From assembly GCA_020632915.1 (NCBI GenBank), contig JACKEP010000017.1, forward strand, positions 62,001 through 126,000: DNA of 64,000 bases. The letters run 5' to 3'. Below, in pieces: positions 49,193 through 59,093 of the stretch. The DNA comes from Alphaproteobacteria bacterium (GTDB lineage Bacteria > Myxococcota_A > UBA796 > GCA-2862545). Both the position numbers and the translations under genes were made by a program. The notes under the pieces are model-generated. The model was given only the letters and a program-made list of their open reading frames with translations, did no database searches and was not told where the DNA came from. Each line of letters begins with the position of its first letter. Positions within the stretch are counted from its first letter, which is position 1.

Positions 49193-50563
49193 ATGCTGCT
49201 GCTGTGGTTGTCCACCGCGCTCGCCGCGCCGTCGACGCTCCGGGGCGACACGTCCGGTCAGCTGTTCCAGGACCCCCTCGATCTCGCCGCCCAGCCCGCG
49301 CGCCTCGCCGAGGCCCAGGCGCTCGACCTGTACACGTTCGCCGCGCTGCGCAACCCGGGCACCACCCTCGGCCTCGCCATCGTCGCGCCCGTGCCCAACG
49401 GCAACGTCGCGGCCTCCGCGGGGTGGTCCCACAACGCGTCCGTGGACGCCACGGTCGACCTGCGCACCAACGACGCGACGATCGCGCGCGCCAACGTCGA
49501 CGTCGGCAGCGCCGACCTGGCCTGGGGCGGCCCGGTCTCCGGCCGGTTCGACGTGGGCGCCGGCCTCTTCTTCCGCGGGACCTTCCAGCGCTCCGGCGCC
49601 GCCTTCGACCCGGACACCGCCACGCTCGTCACCTCCTTCCCGGCCACGCTCGACGACCACGCTGCGCCGTGGACCCAGCTGACCGACCAGTGGACGCTGG
49701 GAGGTCGGCTCGGCCTCGTCGCCCACGGCGACCGCGCCACCACCGACGTCCACCTCGCCCTCGACCTGCACCGCGACGCCACCTCCGCGCGCGGCCACAC
49801 CGACGGGGTGACCCTGACGGGCTCGCCGCTGCCGCCCGACAACGCGCTGTCCAACAACCGCGCTGGCGTCACGCCGTCCGTCACCGTCGACACGCTGGTC
49901 CCCACGGGGGAGCGCACCGCGTTCCGCGGCTGGTTCCAGGTGGGCGTCGACGTCGACCACACCGCGATCGACACGTCCACCCTCGTCGTCAGCCCCACGC
50001 TGGTCGGCCTCGGCGTCGACCGCACGGTCCGCTTCGTCCCCGACTACGACCACGACGTCGACGCGGCCTTCGACGCACGGTTGCTGGGCCACGTCCAGCT
50101 CGACGGCCGCGGCCGGGTCGCGCTGCGGGTGGGCGGGCGCCTGTCGGCCGCCTACCGGGACGCGCGCGTGGTGTGGGTGACCACGGACGCGGCGACGGGC
50201 TTCGACGCGGGCGAGGGCCGCATCCTGCGCCGGGCTCGGCTGGCGGTGGGCGTGCCGCTGGCGGTCGAGGTGGCCGTCCACCCCAAGGTGGTGTTCCGCG
50301 TGTCCGCCGAGGGCACGTGGTCGTGGAGCCAGACCGACGAGGCCTCCGGCGCCGCCGATCCCGACGACCTCGACGCCACCGCGCGGGGCGCGGGCACGCG
50401 TCGCGCGTCCCAGGGGCTGTCGGGTCGCGGGGCGGTGGGCGTGGCCTGGCGCCCGGTCGACGTGCTGTCCTGGGAAGCCACCGTGTTCGGGACCGGCACC
50501 ACCGGCGTGGCCGCGACGGTCGGCGACCTGTGGCTCGCCACGTCGCTGGTGTTCCACCTCTAG
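49193..50563 (+). CDS. Outer-membrane beta-barrel protein (OmpA/autotransporter-like fold unclear)
   Basis: 456 residues from ATG 49193 with GGGGGG upstream. The short signal peptide is MLLLWLSTALAAPS. The mature sequence is nearly all alternating polar/hydrophobic strands (RVALRVGGRLSAAY, HPKVVFRVSAEGTWSW) and ends in the aromatic strand TSLVFHL, with a terminal Leu preceded by F, as in assembled barrels. PNGNVAASAGWSHNASV is near residue 75. It is likely a pore or receptor. Not assigned to a family. Confidence 0.6.
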   Translation: MLLLWLSTALAAPSTLRGDTSGQLFQDPLDLAAQPARLAEAQALDLYTFAALRNPGTTLGLAIVAPVPNGNVAASAGWSHNASVDATVDLRTNDATIARANVDVGSADLAWGGPVSGRFDVGAGLFFRGTFQRSGAAFDPDTATLVTSFPATLDDHAAPWTQLTDQWTLGGRLGLVAHGDRATTDVHLALDLHRDATSARGHTDGVTLTGSPLPPDNALSNNRAGVTPSVTVDTLVPTGERTAFRGWFQVGVDVDHTAIDTSTLVVSPTLVGLGVDRTVRFVPDYDHDVDAAFDARLLGHVQLDGRGRVALRVGGRLSAAYRDARVVWVTTDAATGFDAGEGRILRRARLAVGVPLAVEVAVHPKVVFRVSAEGTWSWSQTDEASGAADPDDLDATARGAGTRRASQGLSGRGAVGVAWRPVDVLSWEATVFGTGTTGVAATVGDLWLATSLVFHL

Positions 50564-50789
50564 ATCGGTCCGGCGCCCCACGGCAGGCGCGCCCGGACGC
50601 TCGACGCGCCCCGCCGACTCCGCGGGGCAGTCCCCCGAGCGTGTGGGCGATCGTCTGCGGATTTACCGCAGCGTCTTGCGTTCTCTCCGCAGCCGTGTGC
50701 TAGCGTTCCGCAGCCCGGGTTCGGACACCGCGCGGATTCTCCTCAACTCCCGCTCGACCGGTCCGAAGGGAACCCAGTGAAGGGGGTGT

Positions 50790-53030
50790 GTGGTGCGCAC
50801 CAGTTCCGTCCCAGTCCCGACCTCCCTCGCCCTCGTGCTGCTCGCCAGCGCCTGCGGCGTGGGCCCCAACGACGCCGTCTGCATCGACAATGCGGCGTTC
50901 TTCCGCGACAAGGTCTACCCCGAGGTCGTCCAGCCCACGTGCATGGCCTGCCACACGGCCGACGGCCTCGCGCGCGACTCCGACCTCGTGTTCGTGACCA
51001 CCGCGCGTCCCGACCACGAGGCCGCCAACCTCGAGGTGCTCGCCGAGGTGGCCGGCCTGGAGCGTGAGGGCCAGTCCATCGTGCTGCGCAAGCCGCTGGG
51101 CATGGACCAGCACGGCGGTGGCCCGGTGCTCGCTGAGGACAGCGAGGCCTACGCGCTGCTCACCGAGTTCGTGTCCCGCCTCGACGCGCCCGTCGTCTGC
51201 GACGACGTCGGGAAGGTCACCAGCGCCGACGCCGGCCTCAAGCTGATGTCGCCGGTGTCCACGCTGCGCAAGGCCGCCCTGCTCGCCACCGGCCACCTGC
51301 CGTCCGCCGACCAGACCGCCCGGGTGCGCACCGGCGGTGAGGCCGCGCTGGTCACCGCGGTGTGGGAGCTGATGGACGACCCGGCGTTCAGCGACGTGTT
51401 CATGGAGCGCCTCAACGACGTCCTGCACACCGACCGCTACCTGCGCGACAACGACGCCATCGGCATCGTCGACGACGACGACTTCCCCAGCCTGTACTGG
51501 TACGAGGACGCCGGCGACGGCGACTACAGCAAGGCCCGCGAGCGCACCAACGACGCCATCGCCCGCGAGCCGCTCGAGCTGGCCGCGTGGGTGATGCGCA
51601 ACGACCGGCCGTGGACCGAGGTGCTCACCGCCGACTACACGATGGTCAACGCCTACTCGGCGCAGGCCTACGGCATCCAGGGCACCGACTGGCCCTCGCC
51701 CGCCGACCCGGCCTCCCTCGACTTCTACCCGGCGCGCATCGAGGGCTTCCCCCACGCGGGCATGCTCACGACGCCGGCGTTCCTCAACCGCTACCCGACG
51801 ACGCCGACCAACCGGAACCGGCACCGGGCGTGGTTCTTCTACAAGACCTTCCTGGCCACCGACATCCTCACGTTCGCCGACCGCCCGATCGACCCCACGG
51901 TGAGCTCGGCCCACAACCCCACGGCCAACGACCCGCAGTGCACCGTGTGCCACGCCACGATGGACCCGGTCGCCGGCGCCTTCCAGAACTGGGACGAGGA
52001 GGGCCGCAACCGCCCCCGCGAGGAGGGCTGGTACGCCGAGATGGTGCCGCCGGGCTTCGGCGAGTCGATGCTGCCGTCTCCCGAGCGCACCCACGCCCTG
52101 TCGTGGCTCGCCCAGCAGGCGGTCAGCGACCCGCGCTTCCCCACCGCCGCGGTCCGCCTGATGCTGGAGGCCTACACGGGCCTCGCGCCGCTCACCACGG
52201 CCACCGCCGGCGACGACGCCGAGAAGAAGGCGGCCCTGTCGCTGCAGGACAAATGGGTCGAGGAGGTCGCCACCGAGCTCGTCGCCCGTGACCACGACAT
52301 CAAGTACGCCATCGAGCGCGTGCTCACCTCGCGGTACTTCCGCGCGATCGAGGACGTGTCGGCCGCCGACGGCGCCCTGCTGCAGGCCGGCACCGCCCAC
52401 CTGCTCACGCCCGAGGAGCTCGACCGCAAGATCACCGCGATCACCGGCATGCCGTGGCGCTCCAGCGCCAGCAGCCGCGACCTGCTCCTCGACCGCTACC
52501 TGATGCTGTACGGCGGCATCGACTCGTTCAGCGTGCTCGACCGCCTGCGCGACCCCAACGGCATCATGGCCGCCATCCAGCTGCGCATGGCCACCGAGAT
52601 GGCGTGCGAAGCGATCCCCCACGACCTCGTGCTCGACAACGCCCAGCGCCGGCTGATGCCCTACGCCGAGACGTCGTACGAGCCGTTCACCGACGACGGC
52701 TTCGAGGTGCCCGAGGCCGAGGCCGCCATCCGCCGCAACCTGCAGTACCTGCACCTGCGGATGCTCGGTGAGGACCTCGAGCTCGACAGCCCCGAGCTCG
52801 ACGCCACCTACCAGCTCTGGCTCGACACCTGGCGCGCCGGCAAGGACGCGATGGTCGCGGGCGAGGTCGACGACGACCTGATGGGCGCGTGCACCGCGCA
52901 GAACGATCCCTGGACCGGCGACAGCCTGCCGTCGGACCACCGCGTCACCCGCGACCCGCGCTTCACCGTGCGGGCCTGGGTGACCGTCTTCGCCTACCTC
53001 GCCGCCGACTGGCGCTTCCTCTACGAGTGA
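50790..53030 (+). CDS. Two-haem lipoprotein of the DUF1592/DUF1588-like type
   Basis: 746 residues from GTG 50790. Lipobox LLASAC (Cys 22). A first haem motif CMACH (about 51) lies in VQPTCMACHTADGLARD, and a second, CTVCH, near 385 in DPQCTVCHATMDPVAGAFQNWD. The rest is large helical repeats (DILTFADRPIDP, LMLEAYTGLAPL) as in the DUF1592 proteins common in Planctomycetes and Myxococcota. It is a periplasmic or surface redox protein whose role is unproven. It is the first of three genes ending at 55733; the next is a DUF1501 protein. Confidence 0.75.
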   Translation: MVRTSSVPVPTSLALVLLASACGVGPNDAVCIDNAAFFRDKVYPEVVQPTCMACHTADGLARDSDLVFVTTARPDHEAANLEVLAEVAGLEREGQSIVLRKPLGMDQHGGGPVLAEDSEAYALLTEFVSRLDAPVVCDDVGKVTSADAGLKLMSPVSTLRKAALLATGHLPSADQTARVRTGGEAALVTAVWELMDDPAFSDVFMERLNDVLHTDRYLRDNDAIGIVDDDDFPSLYWYEDAGDGDYSKARERTNDAIAREPLELAAWVMRNDRPWTEVLTADYTMVNAYSAQAYGIQGTDWPSPADPASLDFYPARIEGFPHAGMLTTPAFLNRYPTTPTNRNRHRAWFFYKTFLATDILTFADRPIDPTVSSAHNPTANDPQCTVCHATMDPVAGAFQNWDEEGRNRPREEGWYAEMVPPGFGESMLPSPERTHALSWLAQQAVSDPRFPTAAVRLMLEAYTGLAPLTTATAGDDAEKKAALSLQDKWVEEVATELVARDHDIKYAIERVLTSRYFRAIEDVSAADGALLQAGTAHLLTPEELDRKITAITGMPWRSSASSRDLLLDRYLMLYGGIDSFSVLDRLRDPNGIMAAIQLRMATEMACEAIPHDLVLDNAQRRLMPYAETSYEPFTDDGFEVPEAEAAIRRNLQYLHLRMLGEDLELDSPELDATYQLWLDTWRAGKDAMVAGEVDDDLMGACTAQNDPWTGDSLPSDHRVTRDPRFTVRAWVTVFAYLAADWRFLYE

Positions 53031-53041
53031 CGGAGTCCACG

Positions 53042-54307
53042 ATGAAGATGGATCGACGTGACTTCCTCAAGTGGACCGCCGCTGCCGGCATGGTGGCGAC
53101 CGCTCCCCGCTGGATGCCCACCGCGCGCGCCGCGACCGAGGCCTGGCAGGGCCCGTACTGGCTGACGATCCACGCCGCGGGCGGCTGGGATCCGACGCTG
53201 CTGTGCGACCCGAAGGGCCGCGCCAACGAGAACACGCCCGACCCGGTGAACCACTACTTCACCGACGACATCGTCGAGGTCGGCCCGTTCCGCGCCGCGC
53301 CCGTGTCCGGTCACCGCACGTTCCTCGAGCGCTTCCGCGACGACCTGCTCGTGATCAACGGCATCGACGCGCAGACCAACAGCCACGAGACGGGCACGCG
53401 CTACACGTGGAGCGGCAGCATGGACCCGGGCTACCCGGCGCTGCCGGCCCTCGTGGCCGCCGCCGAGCCCGCGCGGCCCTCGCTCGCGTACGTCTCCCAC
53501 GGTGGCTACGACATCACCGACGGCCTCGTGGCGCCCACGCGCCTGCCCGACACGAGCGCGATCCTGCAGATCGCCTACCCCGAGCGCCTCGACGAGGACG
53601 AGCCCGACTCCACGCTGCTGCCCGAGTCGATGCTCGCGCGGCTCCGGTCGGCCCGCGACGCCCGCCTGCAGCGCCAGATCGACGCCGCCACGCTGCCGCG
53701 CGTCAAGCGCGCCATGTCGGTGCTGCAGCAGGCCCGCACCGGCGACAACGAGCTCGCCGCGCTGGCGGAGTCGCTGCCGGCCACGCTCGACGGGTCCAAC
53801 AACCCGCTGCGTCGCCAGGCCCAGGTCTCCATCGCCTGCTTCAAGGCCGGCGTGTCGATGTCGGCGTCGCTGTCGATGGGCGGCTTCGACACCCACGGCA
53901 ACCACGACGACAGCCACACGCCCAACCTGCAGCGCATCGTCGAGGCCGTCACCTACGCCATGGACGAGGCCGAGCGCGCGGGCATCGCCGACAAGCTCAT
54001 CATCGTGGTCGGCTCCGACTTCGCCCGCACGCCCTGGTACAACGACACCAACGGCAAGGACCACTGGTCCATCACCAGCATGATGATGATGGGTCCGGGC
54101 ATCCGCGGCGGCCGCGTCATCGGCGCCACCGACGAGCGCCAGGTCCCCGTCGGCCTCGACGCGGGCACGCTCCGCACCGTCTCGTCCGGCGGCATCCGCA
54201 TCACGCCGGCCGACGTCCACGCCAGCCTGCGTCAGCTCGCCGGCATCGACGGGAAGGATCCGGCCAGCCGGTACCCCGTCGGCTCCCTGCTCCCGATCCT
54301 GGGGTGA
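53042..54307 (+). CDS. Tat-exported DUF1501 family protein
   Basis: 421 residues from ATG 53042. N-terminal twin-arginine signal MDRRDFLKWTAAAGM followed by an A-rich stretch and ARAAT. Within the DUF1501 fold (alkaline-phosphatase/sulfatase superfamily): AAGGWDPTLL, MGGFDTHGNHDDSH and IVVGSDFARTP, with a metal-ligand-like GSD and HDD. The protein is often encoded directly after a DUF1592-type cytochrome protein, as here, 11 bp downstream. The joint function is not known. Confidence 0.8.
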   Translation: MKMDRRDFLKWTAAAGMVATAPRWMPTARAATEAWQGPYWLTIHAAGGWDPTLLCDPKGRANENTPDPVNHYFTDDIVEVGPFRAAPVSGHRTFLERFRDDLLVINGIDAQTNSHETGTRYTWSGSMDPGYPALPALVAAAEPARPSLAYVSHGGYDITDGLVAPTRLPDTSAILQIAYPERLDEDEPDSTLLPESMLARLRSARDARLQRQIDAATLPRVKRAMSVLQQARTGDNELAALAESLPATLDGSNNPLRRQAQVSIACFKAGVSMSASLSMGGFDTHGNHDDSHTPNLQRIVEAVTYAMDEAERAGIADKLIIVVGSDFARTPWYNDTNGKDHWSITSMMMMGPGIRGGRVIGATDERQVPVGLDAGTLRTVSSGGIRITPADVHASLRQLAGIDGKDPASRYPVGSLLPILG

Positions 54308-54311
54308 GCCC

Positions 54312-55733
54312 GTGCGCAGCCACCTGACCCTGACCCTGCTCCTCGCCGCCTGTGGCGGTGCCGTCGGCACCGACGCCGACGACCCGTTCACCACGCCCCT
54401 GCCCACCTGCGGCGACGGCGTGCTCGATCTGGGCGAGGAGTGTGACGACGGCGCCGCCAACAGCGACGCCGGCGCGGACGCGTGCCGCAGCACCTGCCGG
54501 GTCGCCTCGTGCGGCGACGGCGTCGTGGACGGCGACGAGGTCTGCGACGACGGCAACGGCATCGGCGGGGACGGCTGCGACCCCACGTGCTCGCCCGAGA
54601 CCGGCCCGCTGGAGGCCGAGCCCAACGACGTCCCGTTCCAGGCCACGGCCGTGCAGCCCGGGCTGCCCGTCTCCGGCGGTCTGCCCGAGTACGACGTCGA
54701 CTGCTACAAGGTCTCGGTCGCCGACAACGCCTGGATCGACGCTCGTGCCACCGGACCCGATGGCACCTGCCCCCCCGAGCTGGTCCTCACCCTGTTCGCC
54801 CCGGATGGTGACGAGCTGTCGATCCTCTACCCCGAGGCGGAGGACGGCTGCGTCCACCTCGACCCGAGCGTGGTCGAGGACGCGCGGTTCCTCGACGCCG
54901 GTGACTACACCGTGTGCGTCGAGGGCCTGCTGCGGACCGCGGTCCCTGCCTACAAGCTCACCCTCGAGGTGGGCGACGACTCGTGCCTGGGCACCGGGTT
55001 CACGCCCGATCCCGAGGACGACCCCGACCGCGACGGGCTGGCCAACGCCTGCGACAGCGACGACGACGGCGACGGCGTCCTCGACGAAGACGACAACTGC
55101 CCCACCACGCCCAACGGCGGCCAGATCGGCCGGATGACCACGGCGCGCAACGGCTACATCGTCCACTGGCTGCTCGCCGGGCCCTACGCCAACGTGCCCG
55201 TCGGCCCGCTGGGGTCGTGCGACCCGTCCGAGGTCGACCAGACGGGCGTGCCCGACGCCGAGGCCGTGCCCGAGCTCGCGGGCAGCGCCGGCGACGCCAC
55301 CTGGATCGCGTGGTTCGAGCCGGGCGAGACCATCGACCTGACCGACGTCTACGACGCCCAGACCTACCGCGAGGCCTACGCGGTCAGCTGGGTCTACAGC
55401 GCCACCACCCGCGACGCCGTGCTCGCCGTCGGCGCCGACGACGGCCACCGCGTGTGGTTCGACGGGGAGCTCATCGGCAACGACCCCACCTGCCACGGCG
55501 TGAACACCGACCAGTTCGGCTACCCGGTCGAGCTCACCGCCGGCTGGCACCGCGTGATGATCAAGGTCCACGACCACGGCGGCGGCTGGGGCTTCAAGGC
55601 CCGGTTCAAGACGCCCGGCGGCAGCGCGATCACCGATCTCGAGGTGAGCCTGTCGGCGCTCGGCTCGTGGGTCGACGACCAGGGCGACGAGGACGGCGAC
55701 CACATCGGCGACGTCTGCGACCCCACCCCCTGA
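54312..55733 (+). CDS. Lipoprotein with cysteine-rich and TSP3 repeats
   Basis: 473 residues from GTG 54312, lipobox LLAAC (Cys 14). Two or three Myxococcus-type Cys repeats (CGDGVLDLGEECDDG and CGDGVVDGDEVCDDGN), then a pre-peptidase-like domain (EAEPNDVPFQATAV). Next are thrombospondin type 3 repeats (DPDRDGLANACDSDDDGDG) that bind calcium, and a PA14-like C-terminal domain (AVLAVGADDGHRVWFDGELIG, about 370-390) ending in another Ca-type DEDGDHIGDVCD. It is secreted or surface-bound. It is part of the 50790-55733 operon. Confidence 0.8.
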   Translation: MRSHLTLTLLLAACGGAVGTDADDPFTTPLPTCGDGVLDLGEECDDGAANSDAGADACRSTCRVASCGDGVVDGDEVCDDGNGIGGDGCDPTCSPETGPLEAEPNDVPFQATAVQPGLPVSGGLPEYDVDCYKVSVADNAWIDARATGPDGTCPPELVLTLFAPDGDELSILYPEAEDGCVHLDPSVVEDARFLDAGDYTVCVEGLLRTAVPAYKLTLEVGDDSCLGTGFTPDPEDDPDRDGLANACDSDDDGDGVLDEDDNCPTTPNGGQIGRMTTARNGYIVHWLLAGPYANVPVGPLGSCDPSEVDQTGVPDAEAVPELAGSAGDATWIAWFEPGETIDLTDVYDAQTYREAYAVSWVYSATTRDAVLAVGADDGHRVWFDGELIGNDPTCHGVNTDQFGYPVELTAGWHRVMIKVHDHGGGWGFKARFKTPGGSAITDLEVSLSALGSWVDDQGDEDGDHIGDVCDPTP

Positions 55734-55840
55734 CCGTTTCATCCTGACCCCGGCTTCCGTTCCCCCTCAAGCGCACCATCGTCCAACCGAACGAGACCCA
55801 GGACGCGTGCCCCCCGCGCGTCCGCGACCCCACAAGGTCC

Positions 55841-57406
55841 ATGGCCAGCTCGACCGTCCACAACGATCCCGTCGACGAGGACCACGATCCTCCGACGGAG
55901 AACACCGACGCCGCCCCCGGCCGGGGCGGACGGTTGGTCGCGGATCGGTACGCCGTCCGGTACACGATCGCGCGCGGTGGCATGGGCGAGGTGGTGCTGG
56001 CCCAGCACGTCGACCTCGAGCGCTTCGTGGCGCTCAAGATCCTGGCGCCTCCGCGGCACTCGGGATCCCTCGACTTCGAGGACCGCTTCCGCCGCGAGGC
56101 GCGCACGCTGGCCTCGTTCGACCACCCGCACATCGTCACGCTCTACGACTTCGGCGTGCTCGACGACGGCCGCGCGTTCCTGGCGATGGAGTACATCGAC
56201 GGCCCGCGCCTGACCGACCTGCTGCGGGACGGCCCGATGCACCCGCTGCGCGTGGGCACGCTGATCTGCCAGGTGGGCCGCGCCCTGCGCTACGCCCACA
56301 AGCGCGGCGTCATCCACCGCGACCTCAAGCCGTCCAACATCCTCGTGCGCAAGACCGACAACGGCGAGCCGCACGTCAAGCTGGTGGACTTCGGCATCGC
56401 CAAGGTCGAGCGCGACCCGGAGCACGACACCGGCCACGGCGTGCTCCTCGGCTCGCCCCACTACATGGCGCCCGAGCAGATCGACGGCATCGGGGTCGAC
56501 CCGCGCACCGACGTCTACGCCGTCGGCGTGCTCATGTTCCGCATGCTCACGGGCACCTACCCGTTCCACGGGCCCACCACGATGAGCGTGCTGATGGCCC
56601 ACCTCGACGCGCCGGTGCCCGCGTTCGCCGACGCCGCGCCCCACGTGCAGGTGCCCGCCGACGTCGAGGCCGTGGTGCGCCGCTGCCTCGCCAAGCGCCA
56701 GGACGACCGCTACGCGAACATGGACGCGATGATGGCCGACCTGGCGGGCGCCGTGGGCCTGCCGACGTCGGCGTGGCAGACCGGGTCGTTCGCGCGCCCC
56801 GCGGCGAGCACGCCGATGTCGGCCGCGATCACGCTCGACAACGAGCTCACCGAGGCGTCCACCCACACCGACACGCTGTCGGCACCGGTCGCCGAGCTCG
56901 CCGAGCAGCGCGCGCCGCGGGTGGAGGCGCCGCCCGCGCCGTTCCCCACGGCGTGGGCCATCGCGGCCGCCGTCACGATGGTGCTCGCCGCCGGGCTGAC
57001 GTGGTTCGTGGCGACGGCGTGGATGGCGACCGCGGCGCACACTGCCGACGCCGACGTCGCCGCCGAGGCCCCGCGCGTGCTGCCGCCGCCGCCGCCGTTG
57101 CTGACCCGGCCCGAGGGCGAGGTGGAGGCCCCGCCCGACCCGGCACCGGTCCCCGCCAAGGCGCCGGCCAAGACGCCGTCGAAGCCTGCGGCGAAGGCGG
57201 CGCCGAAGGCCGCGCCGTCGCGCGCGACCGCCGCACCGTCGTCCCAGACCGCCCCCAAGGCGACGCCCAAGGCCCCCCCGAAGGCGGCCCCGAAGGCCAC
57301 GACCCCCGCGGACGCCGCTGCGCCCACCGCCACCGCCGAGCCCGCACCGGCCCCGCGCAAGGCGCGCGCGCCGGAGGGCTACCAGGGGGTGCCCGATGAC
57401 CTGTGA
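55841..57406 (+). CDS. Transmembrane Ser/Thr protein kinase with proline-rich tail
   Basis: 521 residues. Kinase domain about 33-290: IARGGMGEVVLAQH glycine loop, VALK lysine, HRDLKPSN catalytic loop, DFG, and SPHYMAPE. A membrane helix near 370-390 (AWAIAAAVTMVLAAGLTWFV) follows a linker. The periplasmic remainder is Pro/Ala/Lys-rich with no fold (AKAPAKTPSKPAAKAAPKAA). A sensory role for that tail is not evident. The 3' end overlaps the TPR gene by 11 bp, so they are co-expressed. Confidence 0.9.
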   Translation: MASSTVHNDPVDEDHDPPTENTDAAPGRGGRLVADRYAVRYTIARGGMGEVVLAQHVDLERFVALKILAPPRHSGSLDFEDRFRREARTLASFDHPHIVTLYDFGVLDDGRAFLAMEYIDGPRLTDLLRDGPMHPLRVGTLICQVGRALRYAHKRGVIHRDLKPSNILVRKTDNGEPHVKLVDFGIAKVERDPEHDTGHGVLLGSPHYMAPEQIDGIGVDPRTDVYAVGVLMFRMLTGTYPFHGPTTMSVLMAHLDAPVPAFADAAPHVQVPADVEAVVRRCLAKRQDDRYANMDAMMADLAGAVGLPTSAWQTGSFARPAASTPMSAAITLDNELTEASTHTDTLSAPVAELAEQRAPRVEAPPAPFPTAWAIAAAVTMVLAAGLTWFVATAWMATAAHTADADVAAEAPRVLPPPPPLLTRPEGEVEAPPDPAPVPAKAPAKTPSKPAAKAAPKAAPSRATAAPSSQTAPKATPKAPPKAAPKATTPADAAAPTATAEPAPAPRKARAPEGYQGVPDDL

Positions 57407-57983
57407 GCGTCTCCGGGTCGCGTGGACCCTGGCGCCACTGGTCCTGATGCTGTCGTCCCCCGCCCTCGCAGGCGGCAAGGACGACGCGCGCACCTACTTC
57501 GTCGAGGGCCTGACCGCGGCGCAGCAGCACGACTACCGGCTCGCCGTCGGCAACTTCCTCGCGTCGTGGGAGGCCTTCGAGCACCCCACCACGGCGCTGA
57601 ACATCGCGCGCGCCTACGAGGACTACGGCGACCTGGAGCGCGCGCTGGTGTGGTACCGGCGCTTCCAGGAGATGGCGCCCCACCGCGCCGACGAGGCCGC
57701 CGACGCCGTGCTGCGCGTGACCCACGCGCTCGATCCCATCGACGCCGCCAAGGACGCCGCCACCGAGGCGGAGATCGCCGCGCTCAAGGCCCGCCTCGCC
57801 GCCCTGGAGTCGGGGGAGTCCCACCCCGTGGCCGCGACACCCCCGCCGGACGACGCGGCCCCTGCCCCCGCCGAGCCGCCGCCGGCCGCGCCCGCCGCCG
57901 ACCCCGCCGCGAGCGCGTTGCCCACCGAGCGTGAGTTCGAGGACGCCATCCGCCGCGCCCGCGAGGCCGCCTCCAAGCGGTAG
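57396..57983 (+). CDS. Secreted TPR protein coupled to the kinase
   Basis: 195 residues with a signal peptide (APLVLMLSSPALAGG). One or two TPR-like helices (FVEGLTAAQQHDYRLAVGNFLASWEAF, then TTALNIARAYEDYGDLERALVWYRRFQEM). A coiled-coil helix and a Pro/Ala-rich linker follow, ending RREAASKR. Such short TPR proteins follow kinases often in Myxococcota. The start lies inside the kinase gene with its ribosome site AGGGGG there, so translation is probably coupled. The partner is unknown. Confidence 0.7.
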   Translation: MTCERLRVAWTLAPLVLMLSSPALAGGKDDARTYFVEGLTAAQQHDYRLAVGNFLASWEAFEHPTTALNIARAYEDYGDLERALVWYRRFQEMAPHRADEAADAVLRVTHALDPIDAAKDAATEAEIAALKARLAALESGESHPVAATPPPDDAAPAPAEPPPAAPAADPAASALPTEREFEDAIRRAREAASKR

Positions 57984-57992
57984 CGGCGCCGG

Positions 57993-59093
57993 TCAGCGGC
58001 CCGGGACGGCCGTGGCCACCGTGCGCGTCGACCACGCGACGGCGAGCTCGGGGCCCACACGCACGGCGGGCGACGCCGGCACGAGCCGTTGCTCCATCAC
58101 GGCCCGCACCGCGAGGCCGACGCGGGCGGTCGGGCTCGGCCGCACCTCGAAGCCCAGCGCCAGGTCCACGCGCAACGGGTCGCCGACGTCGCCGTCGACG
58201 GTGTGGGCCTGCGGCCACGCATCGGTGGTGTAGCGGCTGTCGACATCCGGCGGCACCCGCACGTCCCACGTGGCGCCCAGGGCCACGATCGCGTCGATCG
58301 CGAAGAACCACCGCCGCGTCATCGCCACGCGGGCGTGGTCGCGCAGCTGAACGCCCACCCCCACGCCGGACGCCGGCCCGCGCACGCTGTACGTCTCGAA
58401 CGCCGCGCTGTGCAGCTCGTTCGACGGGGACCGCCACAGCAGGGACGGCCCCGCCACGAACGCGTGCTCACCCTCGCCGCGGAGGGTGTCCCAGAGCCCG
58501 GCGCCCACGGACACGCCGCCGCGCACCCAGCGCCCGCGCACGCTCGCCTCGCCACCGTCCCACGCCAGCCACGTCGACACGCGACCGCCGGAGCCGTCGA
58601 CCCAGGCGGCGGCCTCGATCCCGACCCGCGGCGCCACCCCCACGCGCACCGCCACCTCGGCCACCGGGGCCAGCGGTCGCAGCGTCGTCGGGACGAACGG
58701 TATCAGGCCGCGCGCGGTCACCAGCACGGCCGGAGGCACCCGCGCCGGAGGCACCGCGCCCGACGCCAGCGCCTGCACCCACGGCTCGGCGGGCGTGCCG
58801 TGGTGGGACGGAAGCGCCCCCGGCCAGGCGTCCACGCGCGCCGCATCGAGCGCCGTCGCGTTGGCCACGGCGACGCAGTCCACCTCCCCCCGGTCCTCCG
58901 CCGCGTGTTGGGCGCGCACCAGGTAGGCCTCGGCGAGCGCGTCCCGGCGGCCGACACAGTCCGCGGGGGCCGCCTCGCACGCGGCGATGAGGGCCTCCGC
59001 TGACGGCAGCTCCAGGGTCGACCCGGCGCGGGCCTCGAGCGTGGTCAGCCCGGTGGCGACCGCGGCCAGGACGTACGGTGTGGCCAGCCTCAT
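57993..59093 (-). CDS. Outer-membrane barrel-like protein of the ECF operon
   Basis: 366 residues. Signal peptide ends near EARAG (residue 24); a helical, Cys-containing region (LIAACEAAPADCVGRRDAL) follows. From about 130 the sequence has alternating strands with Trp/Tyr/Phe (STWLAWDGGEASVRGRWVRGG, VAMTRRWFFAIDAIVALGATW) suggestive of a barrel. It is the last gene of the 60591-57993 operon, and its start overlaps the stop of the FecR-like gene (ATGA). Function not recognised. Confidence 0.6.
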   Translation of the reverse strand: MRLATPYVLAAVATGLTTLEARAGSTLELPSAEALIAACEAAPADCVGRRDALAEAYLVRAQHAAEDRGEVDCVAVANATALDAARVDAWPGALPSHHGTPAEPWVQALASGAVPPARVPPAVLVTARGLIPFVPTTLRPLAPVAEVAVRVGVAPRVGIEAAAWVDGSGGRVSTWLAWDGGEASVRGRWVRGGVSVGAGLWDTLRGEGEHAFVAGPSLLWRSPSNELHSAAFETYSVRGPASGVGVGVQLRDHARVAMTRRWFFAIDAIVALGATWDVRVPPDVDSRYTTDAWPQAHTVDGDVGDPLRVDLALGFEVRPSPTARVGLAVRAVMEQRLVPASPAVRVGPELAVAWSTRTVATAVPGR

